Source: an uncultured Collinsella sp. (GTDB taxonomy: Bacteria > Actinomycetota > Coriobacteriia > Coriobacteriales > Coriobacteriaceae). From it: DNA of 64,000 bases. The position numbers were made by a program, and so were the translations under genes. The stretch spans positions 141,269-205,268 of the forward strand of contig UQOY01000002.1 in NCBI GenBank assembly GCA_900542825.1, written 5' to 3'. This document shows, piece by piece, positions 47,529-55,790 of the stretch. The first letter of the stretch is position 1, and the number at the start of each line of letters is the position of its first letter. Under the pieces are notes generated by a model. That model made no database searches and had not been told where the DNA came from. It saw only the letters and a program-made list of their open reading frames with translations.

Positions 47529-48380
47529 TCATCTTTCCTGTTTCTCGATGTAGTTTTGCTTGATGGCATGCGTCGCCCGCTCGTAATCGCTCGCAACGTA
47601 AGCAGCGTAGAGGGCATCGACGACCATAAGCTGAGCCATACGCGAGGCCATGGCACCGCTGCGGACCAAGGGCTCGCTTGCAGCAACGCCGAGCACGGCA
47701 TCGGCCATGGTGGCAAGCTTGGACGATCCATCTACTTTGGTCACGGCCACAACGGGACAGTTGTGGCGTTGGGCCTCGGCGGTGCAGTCCAGCACTTCTT
47801 GCGTTAAGCCCGAGTAGCTAAAAGCAATGCCGATATCGCCTTCGTGCATGTTCTTGGCGCACAAGAGTTGGTCGTGCCAGTCATCGTACAGATGGCACTC
47901 TTTGTCGACACGCATGAGCTTTTGTGCCAAATCGTGCGCAACCAAGCGAGAAGCACCAATACCGAACAGATTGACCATGCGCGCCCGCTTAAGATAGGCT
48001 GCACATCGTTCCAAAACGGTGTAATCGAGTGTTCGCGCCGTCGCCTCGATCGTGCGCACGTTGCTCTTCATCACCTTCCCCACGATGCGTTCGACGCTGT
48101 CATCCATGGAGATGTCCTCGAGGGCAACGTCTTTCTTGTCACCCAAGAGCGCCAGTTCGGCAATCAGTTCGCGCTGGAACTCCTTGTAGCCCACAAAACC
48201 CAAGCGCTTGCAAAAGCGCAAAATGCTCGAGGGCGAGGAGAACGTGGCGTCGGCAAGACCGCGGACGGACAGCCCGACCACCTCATGCGGATGAGCACTC
48301 ACGTATGCGATGACATTGCGCTCCGCCGGACTCGCGCTGAGCTCACGCTCGCGAAGCCTTAAAAGCAATCCGTTTGCCAT
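47529..48380 (-). CDS. murR: RpiR/MurR-family transcriptional regulator
   Basis: 283 residues from the ATG at 48380 (GGAGGTG upstream; a GTG three codons earlier is possible). The N-terminal HTH_6 domain (SVRGLADATFSSPSSILRFCKRLGFVGYKEFQREL) binds DNA. The C-terminal SIS domain (VNLFGIGASRLVAHDLAQKL; GIAFSYSGLTQEVL) should bind a phosphosugar, probably MurNAc-6-phosphate. As the first gene of murRQP it probably controls its own operon. No operator was recognised in 48381-48577. Confidence 0.9.
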   Translation of the reverse strand: MANGLLLRLRERELSASPAERNVIAYVSAHPHEVVGLSVRGLADATFSSPSSILRFCKRLGFVGYKEFQRELIAELALLGDKKDVALEDISMDDSVERIVGKVMKSNVRTIEATARTLDYTVLERCAAYLKRARMVNLFGIGASRLVAHDLAQKLMRVDKECHLYDDWHDQLLCAKNMHEGDIGIAFSYSGLTQEVLDCTAEAQRHNCPVVAVTKVDGSSKLATMADAVLGVAASEPLVRSGAMASRMAQLMVVDALYAAYVASDYERATHAIKQNYIEKQER

Positions 48381-48577
48381 CTCAAACACCTCCGTTGAGA
48401 AGAATTAAAGACCAACGAACGATTCGTACCGGATATAAACAGCTTTTACGGTACATTGTGCCGCATCATGGCGCACAAAGGGCGGGCGTTCTACCGCTCG
48501 CCCCTCAAATCCGACCGCTCGGAAATACGCGCGACACAAAATGATTCATCGAGGTCGCATTATTTGTAACAGGGTTG

Positions 48578-49156
48578 TTAACAGCGTCTCGCGTGGGCGC
48601 CAACGGGACAGGTCGCGCGCTGAATCAGCACGGCCGCCAGCAGCACCAACAGCATGGCGGTAACGTAGCCCGCGGCGTCAAAGCCCAGATCGACTACGTC
48701 GAAATGCCTTCCGGGAACAAAAATCTTATGCACCTGATCGCCGACGGAGCAAACGGCGCAAAAGGCCAGGACGGGCATGCACCGCAATCGGGTGGGCGAC
48801 ACACGCTTATCCAAGCACACCACCGCCGACGAGGCAAACAGCCCAACAAAGAAGAACTCTACGGTATGGGCGACACGACGGATGTTGGTGCCCATCCACA
48901 TGCGAACGGGGGCAAGCGGGTCGGGGTGGGCAACGGTTGCCGCTGAACCCACGTCCCCGGCAGCATCTCCCGCCCGGGTCTCCCCCGCAGTCTCGGGCTG
49001 AACGCTGGCGCTTTGCCCCTCCACCACGTGCGCGGTAGACTCGCTGAGCGACGATGTTTGCTCCACGCTCTGCTCCGTCAGCATCCAAATACTTGTCAGC
49101 GTCACGACCAGCAGGACAACCGATATCCATCCGACTATATACTTCGCGCTCGCCAA
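48578..49156 (-). CDS. VanZ-like membrane protein
   Basis: 192 residues from a TTG start with GGAGG at a normal distance. Transmembrane helices at about 8-25, 100-118, 125-145 and 160-180. A polar, Ala/Glu/Ser-rich segment outside helix 1 (about 28-80). VanZ signatures: RRVAHTVEFFFVG and, after it, a DQVHKIFVPGR and DFV-type stretch. VanZ-like proteins lower sensitivity to some glycopeptides, but the family is broad and the role here is unknown. Confidence 0.82.
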   Translation of the reverse strand: MASAKYIVGWISVVLLVVTLTSIWMLTEQSVEQTSSLSESTAHVVEGQSASVQPETAGETRAGDAAGDVGSAATVAHPDPLAPVRMWMGTNIRRVAHTVEFFFVGLFASSAVVCLDKRVSPTRLRCMPVLAFCAVCSVGDQVHKIFVPGRHFDVVDLGFDAAGYVTAMLLVLLAAVLIQRATCPVGAHARRC

Positions 49157-49265
49157 GGGCTAACCTCCGTCTGTTATTGAGCAGCAGCGAGTGTACCCCC
49201 AAATGTCGCCGCCGCCACAGCGGAATCCCAAATGTTCAAAACAAGGCGCCAGACGACTGCGGCCC

Positions 49266-49871
49266 CTACTCCGTCTCACGCATCCAGCGATCGAAGGTCC
49301 CCACGCACACACCTAAACGCTTTGCCGCCTGGCTCCGGGTAATATTGCCCGCCTCATAGATATCGCGCACTCGTTCAAATTGCGGAGGGCACGGCTTGCG
49401 GGGTCGACCAAAACGCACGCCCCGCGCCCGCGCCGCCGCGATTCCCTCCGCCTGGCGACGGTGGATGTTCTCTCGTTCCACCTGCGCCACATAGCTCAAC
49501 AGCTGCAAAACGATATCGGCGATCAGCGTGCTGGTCACATCCGATCCGCCGCAATCTCTCGCACGCGTATCGAGCAACGGCATGTCCAGCACAACGATGG
49601 CCGCACCAAGCTCCTTGGTTATACGACGCCACTCCTCGAGTATCTCGCTGTAGTTTCGACCCAGCCGATCAATGGAGAGTACCACCAACACGTCGCCGGA
49701 AGCCAAGGCATGAAGCAGCTCCCGATACCGCGGGCGATCGAAGTCCTTGCCGCTCGCGTGATCGGCAAAGATATTCGCCGGTTCCACGCCATAGGCGCCC
49801 AGCGCATCCAGCTGCCGATTCAGATTTTGATCACGCGAGCTCACCCGCGCATACCCGTACACCGTTGTCAT
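49266..49871 (-). CDS. Serine recombinase (resolvase/invertase family)
   Basis: 201 residues from the ATG at 49871. The catalytic Ser is in YGYARVSSRDQNLNRQLD. The conserved DRLGRNY and the GRPRKP hinge are present, and the C-terminal helix-turn-helix reads ITRSQAAKRLGVCVGTFDRWM. Size and layout fit the small resolvase/invertase class that acts on two sites to invert or excise DNA. No second transposon gene or inverted-repeat pair framing a segment is seen, so it may be a stand-alone invertase or a remnant. A small CCTGCCAAAA hairpin lies 23 bp upstream of its start. Confidence 0.9.
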   Translation of the reverse strand: MTTVYGYARVSSRDQNLNRQLDALGAYGVEPANIFADHASGKDFDRPRYRELLHALASGDVLVVLSIDRLGRNYSEILEEWRRITKELGAAIVVLDMPLLDTRARDCGGSDVTSTLIADIVLQLLSYVAQVERENIHRRQAEGIAAARARGVRFGRPRKPCPPQFERVRDIYEAGNITRSQAAKRLGVCVGTFDRWMRETE

Positions 49872-49893
49872 CTCATCCCCGCTTTCTCGTAAA

Positions 49894-49926
49894 CCTGCCA
49901 AAAAGGGACAGGTTTGTTTTGGTAGG
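49894..49926. repeat. Small hairpin with AAGGGACAGGTTTG loop, copy 1
   Basis: Arms CCTGCCAAAA (49894-49903) and TTTTGGTAGG (49917-49926) enclose AGGGACAGGTTTG. A close relative lies at 62953. Confidence 0.8.
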
Positions 49927-49988
49927 TCCTATCTCCCAAAAGCATATGAAGAAGCAGCCGAGCTCATGGCAGGGCAATCAAGAGACAT

Positions 49989-50024
49989 GCAAAGAGGGCG
50001 GCCCCGAAAGACCACCCTCTTTGC
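49989..50024 (-). terminator. Hairpin downstream of rnr
   Basis: Arms GCAAAGAGGG and CCCTCTTTGC with a 16-nt loop, 25 bp after the rnr stop on the minus strand. There is no long T-tract, so it is a weak or RNA-stabilising terminator. Confidence 0.6.
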
Positions 50025-50049
50025 CTTGCCGATACTCACTCCGTGCCGG

Positions 50050-52185
50050 TTAATGAATGAGCTTAAAGTCCAAATGTCCGCGCGTGGTGTTGACGCGCGA
50101 GACCTCGATGATCACGCGCTGCCCCAGCTCATAGCGAGTCCCCGTGTCGGCACCCGTCAACGTGAGCGCGTCCTCGTCAAACTCAAACCACTCGTTACCC
50201 AAGCTCTTAATGGAAACCAGTCCCTCAACCTGCGTTAGATCGAGACGCACGAATAGTCCCATGTTGCTGACCCACGAGATCGTTCCGGCGTAGCGCTCGC
50301 CCAGGCGATCCTCGTAGTACTGCGCAATCTTGATTTTTTGCGTCGCATGGCTGGCAGCGTCAGCCGCACGCTCGGCATCGCTGCACGCGCGGCAGATTTG
50401 CGGCAGGATGCGCGGCAGGGACTCGCGACCCTTACCGATCAGCCGCGGCGTACGCACCAAGGCGTCTTTTCCACCCAGCTGCTCGTATACCAGCTGCAGC
50501 TTGAGCACGCGATGCACCACCAGATCGGGATAACGGCGAATGGGGCTTGTAAAGTGGCAGTAGCATGGCGCAGCGAGCGCAAAGTGGCCCTCGTTGCGAG
50601 GCTTATACAACGCACGCTGCATGCTGCGCAGAAGAAGCGTGTTGACGAGTGGCGCGTTGGCTGTGCCGGCAGCGGCGTCAACCGTCGCCTGCAATTCGTC
50701 GGGACTTCCCAGGGCAATGCCCGCCGCACGGCGTTCATCGATGATGCCGAGCTGCGCCAGCGCCACGGCAGCACCATGTAGGCTGTCGGGGCTGGGGTCA
50801 TCGTGCACACGATAGCATGCTTCGATATCGCGGTCGGCCAGCCACTCGGCAACGCACTCGTTAGCCAGCAGCATTGCCTCCTCGATAAGCGAGGTTGCGC
50901 AGGAACGCTCGCGTGCCACGATCTGCACAGGCACGCCGTTCTCGTCCAGCAGCGCGCGAATCTCGGCCGTATCAAAGTCGACCGAACCGCGTGCGCGACG
51001 TATGCGACGCCGGCGCTCTGCAAGTTCGTTTGCGGCGACCAGGAAATCGGCCAGGTCAACGTTATAGCCGCGAGCGGCATCCTCGCACGCAAGCCCGCGC
51101 TCAAGCGCTTCCTCGCGCGAGGCTTCGGCCGCAGCGACATCCTCCGCCGCGCCCTCCAACACGGAATACTCAACTGCACCGGCACGCACCAGCAGCGCCT
51201 CGGCGCCGTCGTAGTCCATACGCACACGCGAACGAATCACACTAGGATAGGGGTCGTAATGGCGCACGCGACCCTGCGCGTCAAGCTCGATGTCGACGGT
51301 AAACGCCAGGCGATCCTCATCGGGGCGCAGGGAACACAGGTCACAGGACAGGCGCTCGGGCAGCATGGGAAGCACGCGATCGGCAAGGTAGACCGACGTC
51401 GTGCGACGGCGGGCCTCTAGGTCGATATGTCCGTCCCAGGCAACATAGTGCGAAACGTCGGCGATATGCACGCCCAACTTATAGCCGCCCTCGGGCGTGC
51501 GCTCGAGCGAGATGGCATCGTCAAAGTCGCGCGCATCAACCGGGTCGATGGTGATGACAAAGCGATCGCGCAGGTCACGACGAAGCGGGTCTTTAAGCGC
51601 TGCGGTCACATCGAGCGAAAGCGCCTCTGCCTCTGCTAACGCCGCCTCGGGATAGCTGTCGGTATAGCCATAGCGAGCCATAACATATTGGACGCCCAGA
51701 TCGGGCGCATCGTCGCCGCCGATACGGCGCTCAAGAGTCACCGTGCCCGACTCCAAGCGCGTTGGGTAGGTCAGAATGCGCGCGACGACGGCATCGCCAG
51801 GATGCACGCCCAGGCGCTCCGCCGAAGTGTCCTCAGGCAAAATAAAGAAATCGGCTTTGAGACGCGAATCGAGCGGCTCGATCACGCCAAGCGGGCCGGC
51901 CGTCTGATACGTACCCACCACGCTGATAGCGGCACGCTCGATGACGCCCTCGATCACGGCACGACGATCGCCGCGCGGCCCCGCCTTGATGCTTACGGCC
52001 ACGGTATCGCCGTCCATAATCTCACGCTTACCGCGACCCATGACCTTGTAATCGCCGTTGTCGGTCACGACATAAGCGCTGTGCTCATGGAGCTGCACGC
52101 GGCCAGTCATGCTCGGACGACGCTCGCTGCGCACCGGCCCGCGTTTATTGCGTGCGCCACGCTTATGTTTGTTATTGCGCCCCAT
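50050..52185 (-). CDS. rnr: Ribonuclease R
   Basis: 711 residues with a ribosome site AAGGAGG. Cold-shock-like domains (about 25-150), the RNB catalytic domain with the metal-binding Asp cluster in TIDPVDARDFDDAISLE, HIADVSHYV and the C-terminal S1 domain (GTISWVSNMGLFVRLD). It is a processive 3'-5' exoribonuclease that degrades structured RNA and works with tmRNA/SmpB on stalled messages. A basic N-terminal start (NNKHKRGARNKRG) is an RNA-binding tail. It is followed leftwards by a terminator. Confidence 0.95.
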   Translation of the reverse strand: MGRNNKHKRGARNKRGPVRSERRPSMTGRVQLHEHSAYVVTDNGDYKVMGRGKREIMDGDTVAVSIKAGPRGDRRAVIEGVIERAAISVVGTYQTAGPLGVIEPLDSRLKADFFILPEDTSAERLGVHPGDAVVARILTYPTRLESGTVTLERRIGGDDAPDLGVQYVMARYGYTDSYPEAALAEAEALSLDVTAALKDPLRRDLRDRFVITIDPVDARDFDDAISLERTPEGGYKLGVHIADVSHYVAWDGHIDLEARRRTTSVYLADRVLPMLPERLSCDLCSLRPDEDRLAFTVDIELDAQGRVRHYDPYPSVIRSRVRMDYDGAEALLVRAGAVEYSVLEGAAEDVAAAEASREEALERGLACEDAARGYNVDLADFLVAANELAERRRRIRRARGSVDFDTAEIRALLDENGVPVQIVARERSCATSLIEEAMLLANECVAEWLADRDIEACYRVHDDPSPDSLHGAAVALAQLGIIDERRAAGIALGSPDELQATVDAAAGTANAPLVNTLLLRSMQRALYKPRNEGHFALAAPCYCHFTSPIRRYPDLVVHRVLKLQLVYEQLGGKDALVRTPRLIGKGRESLPRILPQICRACSDAERAADAASHATQKIKIAQYYEDRLGERYAGTISWVSNMGLFVRLDLTQVEGLVSIKSLGNEWFEFDEDALTLTGADTGTRYELGQRVIIEVSRVNTTRGHLDFKLIH

Positions 52186-52235
52186 GGCGCCTCCTTACTA
52201 TCGATAGCCGTTTACACCCCAAGAGTCTACCCAAA

Positions 52236-52320
52236 TGATCCCTTGGGGACGGAGGAAAACGGATCACTCGAATCGACCGACCCCCTAAGTGACCCGTTTT
52301 CCTCCGTCCCCTTGGGATCA
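52236..52320. repeat. Palindrome of CCCTTGGGGACGGAGGAAAA motif
   Basis: Arms of 33 bp (52236-52268 and 52288-52320) with three mismatches. The arm core GGGGACGGAGGAAAA also occurs once at 39864. It lies between the rnr start and the ftsX terminator. Confidence 0.85.
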
Positions 52321-52355
52321 AAAAACGGGCCGTCCCTGAAAAGGGACGACCCGTT
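52319..52355 (-). terminator. Rho-independent terminator of ftsEX
   Basis: Stem ACGGG-CGTCCC and GGGACG-CCCGT with an AAAA-type loop. On the minus strand it is followed by T6. It ends ftsX. Confidence 0.88.
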
Positions 52356-52377
52356 GCAGACGGCATATCCGCAGCGC

Positions 52378-53298
52378 CTACACGCGCAGATAACGGCGCA
52401 TGGCGATGGCAGAGCCAAAGAGGCCGATGAGCACGCCGACAAGAATCAGTGCGGCGTAGGTCACCAGATAGTACTGCATCGGCAGCGTAAACGACATCCA
52501 GCCGACACTCTCCTGCAGGCGCGGAACCAGCAGGTTGCGCAGCAACTCCAAAACACCGATGGAAAGCAGCGAGCCCAGAATGGCCTGAAGCACGCCCTCG
52601 GTAATGAACGGTCCGCGAATGAAACCGTTGCTGGCGCCCACCAGGCGCATAATCGCAATCTCGCGACGACGCGCCGTAATGGACAGGCGAATCGTGTTGT
52701 TGATAAAGATGAACGCGATAAAGGTCAGCAGGCCGACGAGCACCACGGCGGCGATACGGATGTAGTTGGTCACCTGGAACAGGCGGCTCACTTCCTCCTG
52801 GCCATACAGCACGCTCGCGTTGACGTCGCCGTCGTCCGCGATCTTTTGGAAGTCGGAATTCTTCTTGAGCTTCTTGGCCGTGCTCTCAACCTGAGACGGG
52901 TCGTCCATCTCAATCGCGAACGAGGCGGGCAGCGGGTTCTGGCCGTCGAGCGCGCTCATGGTGGCGTCGGCGTTGCCCGACATCTTGCTCGTGTACTCGG
53001 CCAGCGCGTCGTCCTTATCCTTATAGGTCACGGACTTGACGTTGCTCCACGTCTTGAGCTCGGCCTCAAAGGCCTGGACGTCTGCCTGATCGGCGTCATC
53101 GCTAATAAAGGCATTGATGACAACCTGATCCTCGACGGTACCGATCACGGAGTTCAGCATCGCGGAACCCATAATGAACAGGCCGATGATAAACAGCGAA
53201 AGGAAAATCGTGATGACGGCGCCGAGCGAGGTGGTCCAGTTACGGAAGAAGTGGCTGATAGCCTCTTTGAGCGAATAGCCCACGTTAGTTGGTGCCAT
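52378..53298 (-). CDS. ftsX: Cell division protein FtsX
   Basis: 306 residues. The layout is the FtsX one: a first transmembrane helix (about 20-45), an outer domain (about 55-180) with DDADQADVQAFEAEL and PASFAIEMDDPSQVE, and three C-terminal helices with the conserved REIAIMRLVGASNGFIRGPFI-type loop. It couples FtsE ATP hydrolysis to peptidoglycan hydrolases at the division site. It overlaps ftsE by 14 bp. The length is normal. Confidence 0.93.
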   Translation of the reverse strand: MAPTNVGYSLKEAISHFFRNWTTSLGAVITIFLSLFIIGLFIMGSAMLNSVIGTVEDQVVINAFISDDADQADVQAFEAELKTWSNVKSVTYKDKDDALAEYTSKMSGNADATMSALDGQNPLPASFAIEMDDPSQVESTAKKLKKNSDFQKIADDGDVNASVLYGQEEVSRLFQVTNYIRIAAVVLVGLLTFIAFIFINNTIRLSITARRREIAIMRLVGASNGFIRGPFITEGVLQAILGSLLSIGVLELLRNLLVPRLQESVGWMSFTLPMQYYLVTYAALILVGVLIGLFGSAIAMRRYLRV

Positions 53299-54505
53299 AG
53301 TTGCCGTAACCTCCCCTCTCCTGGTCTCGGATTACGTGGCCGCCCTCGAGGGCGATCACGCGACGGTGCATGCTATCGACCATCTCGCGGTCGTGCGTGG
53401 CGACGATCACGGTGGTGCCGGTACGGTTAATGCGCTCGAGCAGCTTCATGATGCCCAGCGAAATCGCGGGGTCGAGATTGCCCGTGGGCTCGTCGCAAAT
53501 AAGCAGCGGCGGACGGTTGACCATAGCGCGGGCAACGGCGACGCGCTGCTGCTCGCCACCGGACAGCTGGTCGGGCAGAGAGTCCATCTGATCGGCCAGA
53601 CCGACCAGGCGAAGCACCTCGGGCACCTGGCTGCGAATGACGCCCTTGGGCTTGCCGATGCACTGCAGGGCAAACGCCACGTTTTCGTAGGCGGTCTTCT
53701 GCGGTAGGAGCTTAAAGTCCTGGAACACGGCACCAATCTGGCGACGCAAGAACGGAACCTTGCGATTCTTGATCTTCATGAGGTCCTGGCCGGCGACCAA
53801 AATGCGGCCGCTCGTCGGCTTGACATCGCGATTGAGCGTCGACAGCAGCGTGGTCTTACCCGAGCCGGAGTGACCGACCAAGAAGACAAACTCGCCAGGA
53901 TAGATCTCGATGTTGATGTCGTCGAGCGCGGGCTTGTTGGGCTGTGCCGGGTAGATCTTAGTGACGTGCTCCATAAGGATGACGGGCTCGACACCGGCCT
54001 GCTTGGCCATCTTCTTGCGGCTGGCCTGCGGATCGATGGGCGCAAACACCGACGTAAAGTCGGGGTTGTTGAGCGCATTGTCGAGGCTTGCGACCTCGGC
54101 GGCCTGATCGCTCTCGACTACGGGAGCCGCGGGCTGCGTAGGATCGGGAATACCGGCAAAAAGGCCGGACTGCGCAGGCTGTGGCGCCGGAGTCGCAGGA
54201 GCCATGGGATCGGGAATGCCGGCCATGACAGGCTGCGGCGCGACAGCGTCCGCCTGGGGCTGATCCACGCGAGCGGTCACCTTCTGCACGGGCTCAAAAC
54301 CCGCGGCCTCGGAAAGCTCGACATCATTGGTGGGATTGTAGGCAAAGGGATCTGATGCCGGCTGTGCCTGATTTGCCGGCTGTGCGGGGATCGGGCTAAA
54401 CAGCTGATCCTCTGAATCCGGGGTGGCGAAACGAGTGCCCGCGGCGCCTGGCTGCGTCTTGGGGGCGTCATCGCCCGCACCGGAGGTACGGAAGTGGTTA
54501 CCCAC
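53285..54505 (-). CDS. ftsE: Cell division ATPase FtsE with long N-terminal extension
   Basis: 406 residues from a GTG with AAGGAG upstream. Residues about 175-406 are a complete FtsE ATPase: Walker A GHSGSGKTT, signature LSGGEQQR, Walker B LLICDEPTGNLD and the switch His of ATHDRE. Residues 1-175 are an added segment rich in Pro, Gln and Ala (AQPANQAQPASDPFAYNP, MAGIPDP and AGIPDP repeats). FtsE is normally about 229 residues without such a tail. The extension could bind other division proteins. It overlaps ftsX. Confidence 0.92.
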   Translation of the reverse strand: MGNHFRTSGAGDDAPKTQPGAAGTRFATPDSEDQLFSPIPAQPANQAQPASDPFAYNPTNDVELSEAAGFEPVQKVTARVDQPQADAVAPQPVMAGIPDPMAPATPAPQPAQSGLFAGIPDPTQPAAPVVESDQAAEVASLDNALNNPDFTSVFAPIDPQASRKKMAKQAGVEPVILMEHVTKIYPAQPNKPALDDINIEIYPGEFVFLVGHSGSGKTTLLSTLNRDVKPTSGRILVAGQDLMKIKNRKVPFLRRQIGAVFQDFKLLPQKTAYENVAFALQCIGKPKGVIRSQVPEVLRLVGLADQMDSLPDQLSGGEQQRVAVARAMVNRPPLLICDEPTGNLDPAISLGIMKLLERINRTGTTVIVATHDREMVDSMHRRVIALEGGHVIRDQERGGYGNYGTN

Positions 54506-54567
54506 TGGTGCTCCTTATCGTCGTGCGTTTAAACTACATGAGCGCTTTGTATTTTAGCAGCATTAGC

Positions 54568-54786
54568 TTTGCTGCACATAAGAAGCATGGCGGGGTTTTG
54601 GTCCCACCGGCCGCGCGCAGGGCTACCTCCCAAATCGTCCTCGGACATGTCGGAGCCCCCGCTGCGCACTACGTGCGGCGGGGGCTCCTCCGTCCTGCGG
54701 AAAGATTTGGAAGGTAGCCCTACGCGCGGCCTGCGGCTACTAAGGAGTCGCCGCGTTTCTATTAGGTGCAGCAAATGCATGCTTGG
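54568..54786. repeat. Large nested palindromic element
   Basis: Outer arms TTTGCTGCAC (about 54570) and GTGCAGCAAA (about 54764), middle arms CCGCGCG-AGGGCTACCT and AGGTAGCCCT-CGCGCGG, and inner arms GAGCCCCCGC and GCGGGGGCTC form a nested cruciform of about 215 bp. It sits upstream of ftsE, in the 432-bp gap between ftsE and the gene at 54938. No coding capacity is apparent. Confidence 0.82.
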
Positions 54787-54864
54787 GAGGGTCTGAATTG
54801 CACATTGCTGGGATGGGCCCTTATCCCAAAGGAGGCTTTTACTTGATATGGGCTTGATTTGATT

Positions 54865-54874
54865 GTTGCGCAAC
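54865..54874. promoter_or_regulatory. GTTGCGCAAC palindrome before zinc-ribbon gene
   Basis: Identical to the core of the sites at 16003, 16038 and 18803. It lies 63 bp before the start of the gene at 54938, whose protein is related to the one at 17471. Confidence 0.6.
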
Positions 54875-54937
54875 TCGGATTTGGATTGTCGATTTACAGT
54901 GGCCTCGATAGGAACGTCTATGGTTGTGGGGGCCAGT

Positions 54938-55669
54938 ATGAATTGTCCTTATTGTGGAGCTAAGTTGCGCGATGGCGTGAGGTACTGCACGGCGTGCGGG
55001 GCTGCCGTCAATGGCATCTCTGCTGATTCTGGGCTTCGAGTAAAGCCTCGGAACCACGTTGCGGTCATCCTTGCCTGCATGCTGGTAATTGGCATTATCG
55101 GCGGTAGCTGTATGGGTCTTCATCTGCGGCAGGTGTTGTCGCACTTTGTATCCGCCCATTCGAAGCACGCCATTGTGCTGAATGTCGCGGCTACGGGCTG
55201 GGACACCGATAACGGAGCATCGCACGTTCCGATACATATTACGGGCAAGACCATCGACGGAATAACGGTCGACAGGATTGAGTTCATCGCCTCCGATGGC
55301 TCTGGCATCAATCTCATGCAAGGTGTCTACACGCTCGAGGCAGCAGGTTCCCCTATTGCTGCGGATGGCACGGTCTATCAAATTCCATGCACGAGTGCCA
55401 CACTCGTCCTCGATGATGCCTTTGCCATGGGTGAAACGATCGATCTGGCCGAGCTTGCAGAACAGGATTCGATTCTCACCTTCTGCCCCATCGATGCCGC
55501 CGATGTGACGAATGATGAAATCTATGATGCCACTTTGCTCGCCATGACATATAAAGGCGACGACGCCCCCGATGTTGCCGCACTGTGCCAAGCGGCAATC
55601 GATCGACGTGACGGCGCCAGCACAAGCGAGAACGCCTTCGAAAGTTGCGGTGAAATACAGATTAATTGA
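54938..55669 (+). CDS. Zinc-ribbon single-pass membrane protein
   Basis: 243 residues from the ATG at 54938, chosen because an earlier TTG start would place the operator palindrome in the gene. Zinc ribbon with Cys 3, 6, 17 and 20, the same spacing as the protein at 17471. A transmembrane helix (about 41-58) and an outer domain of about 180 residues (strands GASHVPIHITGKTIDGITVDRIEF and following) of unknown family complete it. The last residues (FESCGEIQIN) are encoded inside a repeated hairpin (55643), so the C-terminus may have been altered by insertion of the repeat. Confidence 0.75.
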   Translation: MNCPYCGAKLRDGVRYCTACGAAVNGISADSGLRVKPRNHVAVILACMLVIGIIGGSCMGLHLRQVLSHFVSAHSKHAIVLNVAATGWDTDNGASHVPIHITGKTIDGITVDRIEFIASDGSGINLMQGVYTLEAAGSPIAADGTVYQIPCTSATLVLDDAFAMGETIDLAELAEQDSILTFCPIDAADVTNDEIYDATLLAMTYKGDDAPDVAALCQAAIDRRDGASTSENAFESCGEIQIN

Positions 55670-55709
55670 GCCTTTAGGCTGGCAAAACAGTCCTTATTTC
55701 ACCGCAACT
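55643..55709. repeat. Intergenic hairpin, AGTTGCGGTGAAATA family, copy 3
   Basis: Arms AGTTGCGGTGAAATA (55643-55657) and its inverse (55695-55709). It contains the stop codon of the preceding gene. Its loop includes GGCAAAACAGTCC, as in copy 2. Confidence 0.9.
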
Positions 55710-55714
55710 GAAAC

Positions 55715-55742
55715 AGGGGCGCTCTCCAAGAGAGCGCCCCTG
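55715..55742 (-). terminator. Hairpin after the transketolase genes
   Basis: Stem AGGGGCGCTCTC and GAGAGCGCCCCT, 50 bp after the transketolase C-terminal gene on the minus strand. It lies adjacent to the repeat at 55643. The T-run is short, so it may serve either side. Confidence 0.65.
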
Positions 55743-55790
55743 CCGGGTTTCCATAGTACTGGCGAAACAGTCCTTGAGATCCGCCTTGCC

